Source of the DNA: Bacteroidales bacterium UBA1189
GTDB lineage: Bacteria; Bacteroidota; Bacteroidia; Bacteroidales; Bacteroidaceae
DNA: 18,714 nucleotides
Direction of reading: 5' to 3'
NCBI GenBank assembly: GCA_002309805.1
Contig: DBYJ01000047.1
Coordinates: 1 to 18,714, forward strand
Below the pieces are notes generated by a model, which worked only from the letters and a program-made list of their open reading frames with translations, had not been told where the DNA came from and did not search any database. The translations under genes were made by a program, and so were the position numbers. Shown in pieces: positions 16,601-18,714 of this stretch. Within the stretch, counting starts at the first letter, position 1. The number at the start of each line of letters is the position of its first letter.

Positions 16601-18347
16601 TTCTCAGAATGGGGTGGAAGAAATAATTGATGGCCATGCCTTTGTTGAACTAGGCCTTCCTTCGGGCTTGTTGTGGGCAACGTGCAACGTGGGAGCTAAT
16701 AATCCTGAGGACTATGGAGACTACTTCGCTTGGGGGGAAACAAAACCCAATGGTAGCTACGAATGGAGTAGCTATAAATACTGCAACGGCAGCAATTCCA
16801 CTATGACCAAGTACTGCACCGATAGTTCCTATGGCATCGTTGACAACAAAACCGTCCTTGACCTCGAGGACGATGCTGCCCATGTAAACTGGGGCGGCAG
16901 TTGGCGAATGCCTACATTCGACGAGTTCCAGGAACTCATTGACAATTGTACATGGACATGGACTATTCATGGCGGTCACGACGGATACAAGGTGGCGAGT
17001 ACTGCGAACGGCAACTCCATCTTTCTTCCCGCCGCTGGATACCGCGATGGTATTGGTTCCAACAACGTAGAAACCAATGGTTACTATTGGTCGAGTTCAC
17101 TTCACACTTCCTTCCCGTATCGCGCGTGGCGTCTATTGTTCATCCTCTCGAATAGTCGCGCTATGTACGGCAGTAGCCGTCTCAGCGGTCATTCTGTTCG
17201 GCCCGTTTATAGTGAAAGCACTCCTATGCCCACATTCGCGCTTTCTGCAAATGAAATCTCCTTCACTTCCTCTGGAGGCAACAAGACCCTGACTGTAACC
17301 TCTAACCAGTCATGGACGGTTTCCTCCGATGTGACGTGGCTTTCGCTTTCTGACACCTCAGGTTCAGGCGATGCCACATTGACTATCTCGGCGACAGCAA
17401 ATACCTCCATTAATAGCCGCTCTGGTACGATAACTTTTAAGGCAGGTAATACATCTTATACCGTCAGTACCTCGCAGGCAGGTGCTACTCCCACATTCAG
17501 CGTCACTCCGACATCAGCATCCTTCAGTTCCTCTGGTGGCAATAAGACGTTGACGATAACCTCCAATCAGTCTTGGACGGTTTCTTCCGATGTGACTTGG
17601 CTTTCTCTATCGAAGACTTCGGGCACAGGCGATGGTACATTGACTTTAACGGCAGAATCTAATTCATCTGCTGGAAATCGTTCAGGAGAGGTGACATTCG
17701 TCGTAGGAGGCACAACCTATACCGTCAGCATCTCCCAGGAAGGGAGATCCGATTCGGGCACTCATGCCTATGTTGACCTCGGGCTTCCTTCTGGCCTACT
17801 TTGGGCGACGTGTAACGTTGGCGCTAATAGTCCCGAGGAGTATGGCGACTACTTCGCTTGGGGCGAAACAACCACGAAGAGCAACTACGGATGGAACACG
17901 TACAAATGGTGCAAAGGTAGCGAGAACACCTTGACCAAATATAACACCGATAGTTCCTATGGTACGGTTGACAACAAGACAATCCTCGACCTTGAGGACG
18001 ATGCCGCATACGTGTACTGGGGTGGCAGCTGGCGCATGCCGACTCACGAGGAATTCCAGGAACTCCTCAGCAACTGCACGTGGACATGGACAACCCAGAG
18101 CAGCGTGTTTGGCTATAAGGTAACCAGCAAGGTAAATGGCAACTCCATCTTCCTTCCTGCTGCTGGTGAAGGCTTCGTTATTTTTCTCCGTAACGTAGGG
18201 TCTGACGGCTACTACGGGTCGAGTTCGCTCAACACGTCCAGCCCGTACTACGCAAGGTGCCTCGATTTCAGTTCGGACCATCACAGCATGGACTACTATT
18301 ACCACTTCCGCGACCTCGGTCTATCTGTTCGGCCTGTGTGCCGGTAG
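13605..18347 (+). CDS. Giant surface lipoprotein: 13 BACON modules and two FISUMP domains
   Basis: A 1580-residue lipoprotein. The signal ends LMLSC with the lipidated cysteine at 22, followed by SEEG; acidic residues just after the cysteine match the surface-export signal described in Bacteroidetes. BACON-type beta modules run in order: the first about 33-138, the next at 139, 226 and 311, then seven of exactly 87 residues (399-1007), FISUMP domain 1 (1011-1202), two more BACON modules (from 1211 and 1298) and FISUMP domain 2 (1387-1580). BACON modules show SNQxWTxSxxxxWLTLS and SRSGxxTFKAG. FISUMP domains show LGLPSGLLWATCNVGA, YGDYFAWGE, WGGSWRMPT and SVRPV. BACON modules are thought to bind glycans, mucin or protein; here they probably make a stalk that displays the FISUMP ligand-binding domains. 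Both FISUMP C-termini look hypervariable (see 17040-17192 and 18168-18323). Ligand unknown. Confidence 0.93.
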   Translation: MKNSRLAILPLLFTFIVLMLSCSEEGTYDNHYSLSPESFFEILQMPEVFDGEGGRDTIRIKTNLPWKAVPNETWMTVSPSSGVGSAIVTVTSEKNELPELRAGEIVFGNRLWLDKNSSSDEVNDMLGIVTIKQSPTLEFSLSADTLFFTPQSDGKSVSITSNLSWEASTRFYWFTLSKTSGEGDGTLVVEATENTSIEKREGTITFKSLAGFSTLTVVQEGVEPVFEVGPDTLSFTYKSTSAVLTVTSNQSWKVSTDDSWLSLSSTGDMYGPIVSVQATENTTSTSREGAVTFTAGDSTYVVPVTQTARTLSVDTESLTFTSAGGSQTITVEGDSPFDVTSDANWLTLDIRGTSVVVKAAANTSITEREALIIVSASGLSEGTISQTISVTQEAAAPTFSVTPTSASFTSSGGSKTLTVTSNQTWTASSDAAWLTLSETSGTGNATLSISAETNNATSSRSGIVTFKAGSTSYTVSISQEGAAPTFSVTPTSASFNSSGGSKTLTISSNQAWTVSSDAAWLTLSETSGSGNATLSITAETNNSISSRSGTATFKAGGMSYTVNISQEGAAHTFNVTPTSASFTSSGGSISLTITSNQSWTASTSATWLTLSNDSGSGDATLTVTAEANTSTSNRTEAITFTAGGTSYRVSVTQEGAAPTFSVTPTSAEFTADGGSKTLTITSNQTWTVSSDVSWLTLSETSGTGNATLSITAETNNSTSSRSGTVTFKAGGTSYTVNISQEGAAPTFSVTPTSASFTSSGGSISLTVTSNQSWTASTSATWLSLSRTSGKSDATLTVEAMANTSMKSRSDKITFKAGDTSYTVSISQEGAAPTFSVTPTSAEFTADGGSKSLTITSNQMWTASASASWILLSKNAGNGNATLTVTASANTSIEERTGEVTFEAGGNFYTVSVIQAGAIPTFSISPTSAFFTSSGGSETLIISSNHSWIASTDVSWLTLSDNSGTGDATLSLTAEANNSTSGRFGLVTFSAGEANYIIDISQNGVEEIIDGHAFVELGLPSGLLWATCNVGANNPEDYGDYFAWGETKPNGSYEWSSYKYCNGSNSTMTKYCTDSSYGIVDNKTVLDLEDDAAHVNWGGSWRMPTFDEFQELIDNCTWTWTIHGGHDGYKVASTANGNSIFLPAAGYRDGIGSNNVETNGYYWSSSLHTSFPYRAWRLLFILSNSRAMYGSSRLSGHSVRPVYSESTPMPTFALSANEISFTSSGGNKTLTVTSNQSWTVSSDVTWLSLSDTSGSGDATLTISATANTSINSRSGTITFKAGNTSYTVSTSQAGATPTFSVTPTSASFSSSGGNKTLTITSNQSWTVSSDVTWLSLSKTSGTGDGTLTLTAESNSSAGNRSGEVTFVVGGTTYTVSISQEGRSDSGTHAYVDLGLPSGLLWATCNVGANSPEEYGDYFAWGETTTKSNYGWNTYKWCKGSENTLTKYNTDSSYGTVDNKTILDLEDDAAYVYWGGSWRMPTHEEFQELLSNCTWTWTTQSSVFGYKVTSKVNGNSIFLPAAGEGFVIFLRNVGSDGYYGSSSLNTSSPYYARCLDFSSDHHSMDYYYHFRDLGLSVRPVCR
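14799..16625 (+). repeat. Tandem BACON repeat, 261-bp period, seven copies
   Basis: Unit starts, at the TTT/TTC codon of FSVTPTSA-like sequence, are 14799, 15060, 15321, 15582, 15843, 16104 and 16365, each exactly 261 bases apart. Two further copies of the same length start at 17235 and 17496 after FISUMP domain 1. The exact period, with no single-codon indels, points to recent spread by unequal crossing-over. Confidence 0.95.
17040..17192 (+). other. Candidate variable segment in FISUMP domain 1
   Basis: From the end of LPAAG to SVRPV this segment differs strongly from the matching part of FISUMP domain 2, although the flanks are alike. From the TCC after GYYWSSSLHT to the CAT before SVRPV, 21 of 28 codons end in C or T. 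The core WSSS, one Arg, and G-x-SVRPV are kept. It may be an old or inactive copy of the variable region proposed at 18168-18323. Confidence 0.4.
18168..18323 (+). other. Candidate DGR-type variable region in FISUMP domain 2
   Basis: The segment lies at the extreme 3' end of the gene, between LPAAG and SVRPVCR. From the TCC after SSSLNT to GGT, 23 of 28 codons end in C or T, and they encode a mix of Tyr, His, Asp, Ser, Cys, Phe and Leu. This is what adenine-directed mutagenesis of AAC/AAT codons would give. The first part (EGFVIFLRNV) places bulky hydrophobic residues where domain 1 has YRDGIGSNNV. No template repeat is visible in the window. Confidence 0.4.
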
Positions 18348-18510
18348 GATTTGTTCGCCTGAACGGATAGCTGCTCTACGGACTTATTCGCCTGCTCTGC
18401 GGATTTATTCGCCTACTCTGTGGATTTATTCGCCTATTCTGTGAATTTATTTGCCTGCGCTACGGTTTTATTTGCCTATTCTGTGAATTTATTTGCCTGC
18501 TCTGTTTGGC
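18348..18510. repeat. 21-bp minisatellite after the lipoprotein gene
   Basis: Units of the type GGATTTATTCGCCTACTCTGT follow one another at exactly 21 bases (GCCT at 18390, 18411, 18432, 18453, 18474 and 18495). A first divergent unit (GCCT at 18357) is separated by 12 extra bases and begins right after the stop codon at 18345-18347. I see no start codon for a peptide on the plus strand. On the minus strand one frame reads QANKSxE repeats but is broken by TAG codons. Confidence 0.9.
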
Positions 18511-18714
18511 ATAAGGATTTTGCGACGAGTTGACTTTTTCCAAAATAAGACAATCGCAAAAAAACGCCAACACTTACCTTTTTCGGTTTAACTCGCTATG
18601 ATAAAGTGTATTAGCAGTGGTAAGTGTTGTTCAAACACTTACCAAACACTTACCTGACACTTACCTCTACACTTACCTGATTCCTAACTCTGTGGTTCGC
18701 TGATTTAGGTTGTC
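18511..18714. other. Non-coding right end of window
   Basis: No open reading frame of note, RNA gene or clear promoter is seen here. The stretch is AT-richer than the rest. Its only structure is the ACACTTACC motif cluster at 18568-18677. A gene controlled by these motifs could begin beyond the right edge. Confidence 0.6.
18568..18677. repeat. Cluster of six ACACTTACC motifs (iteron-like)
   Basis: Direct copies of ACACTTACC stand at 18570-18578, 18635-18643, 18646-18654, 18657-18665 and 18669-18677. One inverted copy lies at 18619-18627. The last four are 11, 11 and 12 bases apart, about one helical turn, so a protein could bind them on one face. CAACACTTACC (18568-18578) and GGTAAGTGTTG (18619-18629) form an exact 11-bp inverted repeat. 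The function is unknown. Confidence 0.85.

Noticed and set aside
14799..16625. Repeated DNA as a mobile element or CRISPR
   Set aside because: The 261-bp period is an open reading frame of 87-residue BACON modules, which explains it fully.
13605..18347. Complete DGR in the window
   Set aside because: No reverse transcriptase and no adenine-rich template repeat was found on either strand; only the target-like segment is present.
18348..18510. Small protein made of 7-residue repeats
   Set aside because: The plus-strand frames lack a start codon and the minus-strand QANKSxE frame contains TAG stops.
18635..18677. CRISPR-like array
   Set aside because: The ACACTTACC units are only 9 bases with 2-3 bases between them; there are no spacers of 25-40 bases and no cas genes in the window.

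Overview
The window looks like chromosomal DNA of a Bacteroidales bacterium, probably Prevotella-like or a close relative. No taxonomic marker was tested. The reasons are: Bacteroidetes-type promoters (TTTG-like box, 19-21 bp, TAnnTTTG) ahead of several genes; start codons without Shine-Dalgarno sequences; a PorT homologue of the type IX secretion system; GH2 and GH97 enzymes with signal peptides; an archaeal/eukaryotic-type prolyl-tRNA synthetase; and a lipoprotein built of BACON and FISUMP (Fibrobacter major paralogous) domains.

Layout. 1-662 (-) is the 5' part of mtaB, running off the left edge, followed by a triplicated 86-bp promoter-bearing repeat (683-885). 949-1686 (+) is porT, with a secreted GH2 glycosidase close behind (1729-4221, +). 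These converge on a minus-strand block: proS (8138-9640), a GH97 glycosidase (6148-8112) and a Na/phosphate cotransporter with a PhoU-like tail (4280-6022). A divergent promoter region separates proS from an OmpA-type lipoprotein (9802-10488, +). Then come an NrnA-like DHH phosphoesterase (10639-11655, +) and a two-gene unit: a PEGA/beta-barrel protein (11878-13581) and a 1580-residue surface lipoprotein (13605-18347) with 13 BACON modules and two FISUMP domains. The last 367 bases hold a 21-bp minisatellite and a cluster of ACACTTACC motifs, but no gene.

The most interesting region is the right-hand third. The large lipoprotein has a lipobox followed by acidic residues, a pattern associated with surface export in Bacteroidetes. 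It has a long, almost perfectly periodic BACON stalk. Both FISUMP domains carry a C-terminal segment in which almost all differences fall in NNC/NNT codons, as expected if AAC/AAT codons had been mutagenised. This resembles the variable region of a diversity-generating retroelement (DGR). No reverse transcriptase or template repeat lies in this window, so this is a hypothesis; the missing parts could lie just past the right edge.

A second theme is heptamer-based repeat DNA (units such as AATTAGG, TTAAGAG and TTCAATC). It forms hairpin elements between genes, and related DNA also sits in frame inside mtaB and apparently inside the GH2 gene, adding low-complexity peptide segments to otherwise conserved enzymes. 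The rest of the window is ordinary housekeeping and glycan-degradation genes.
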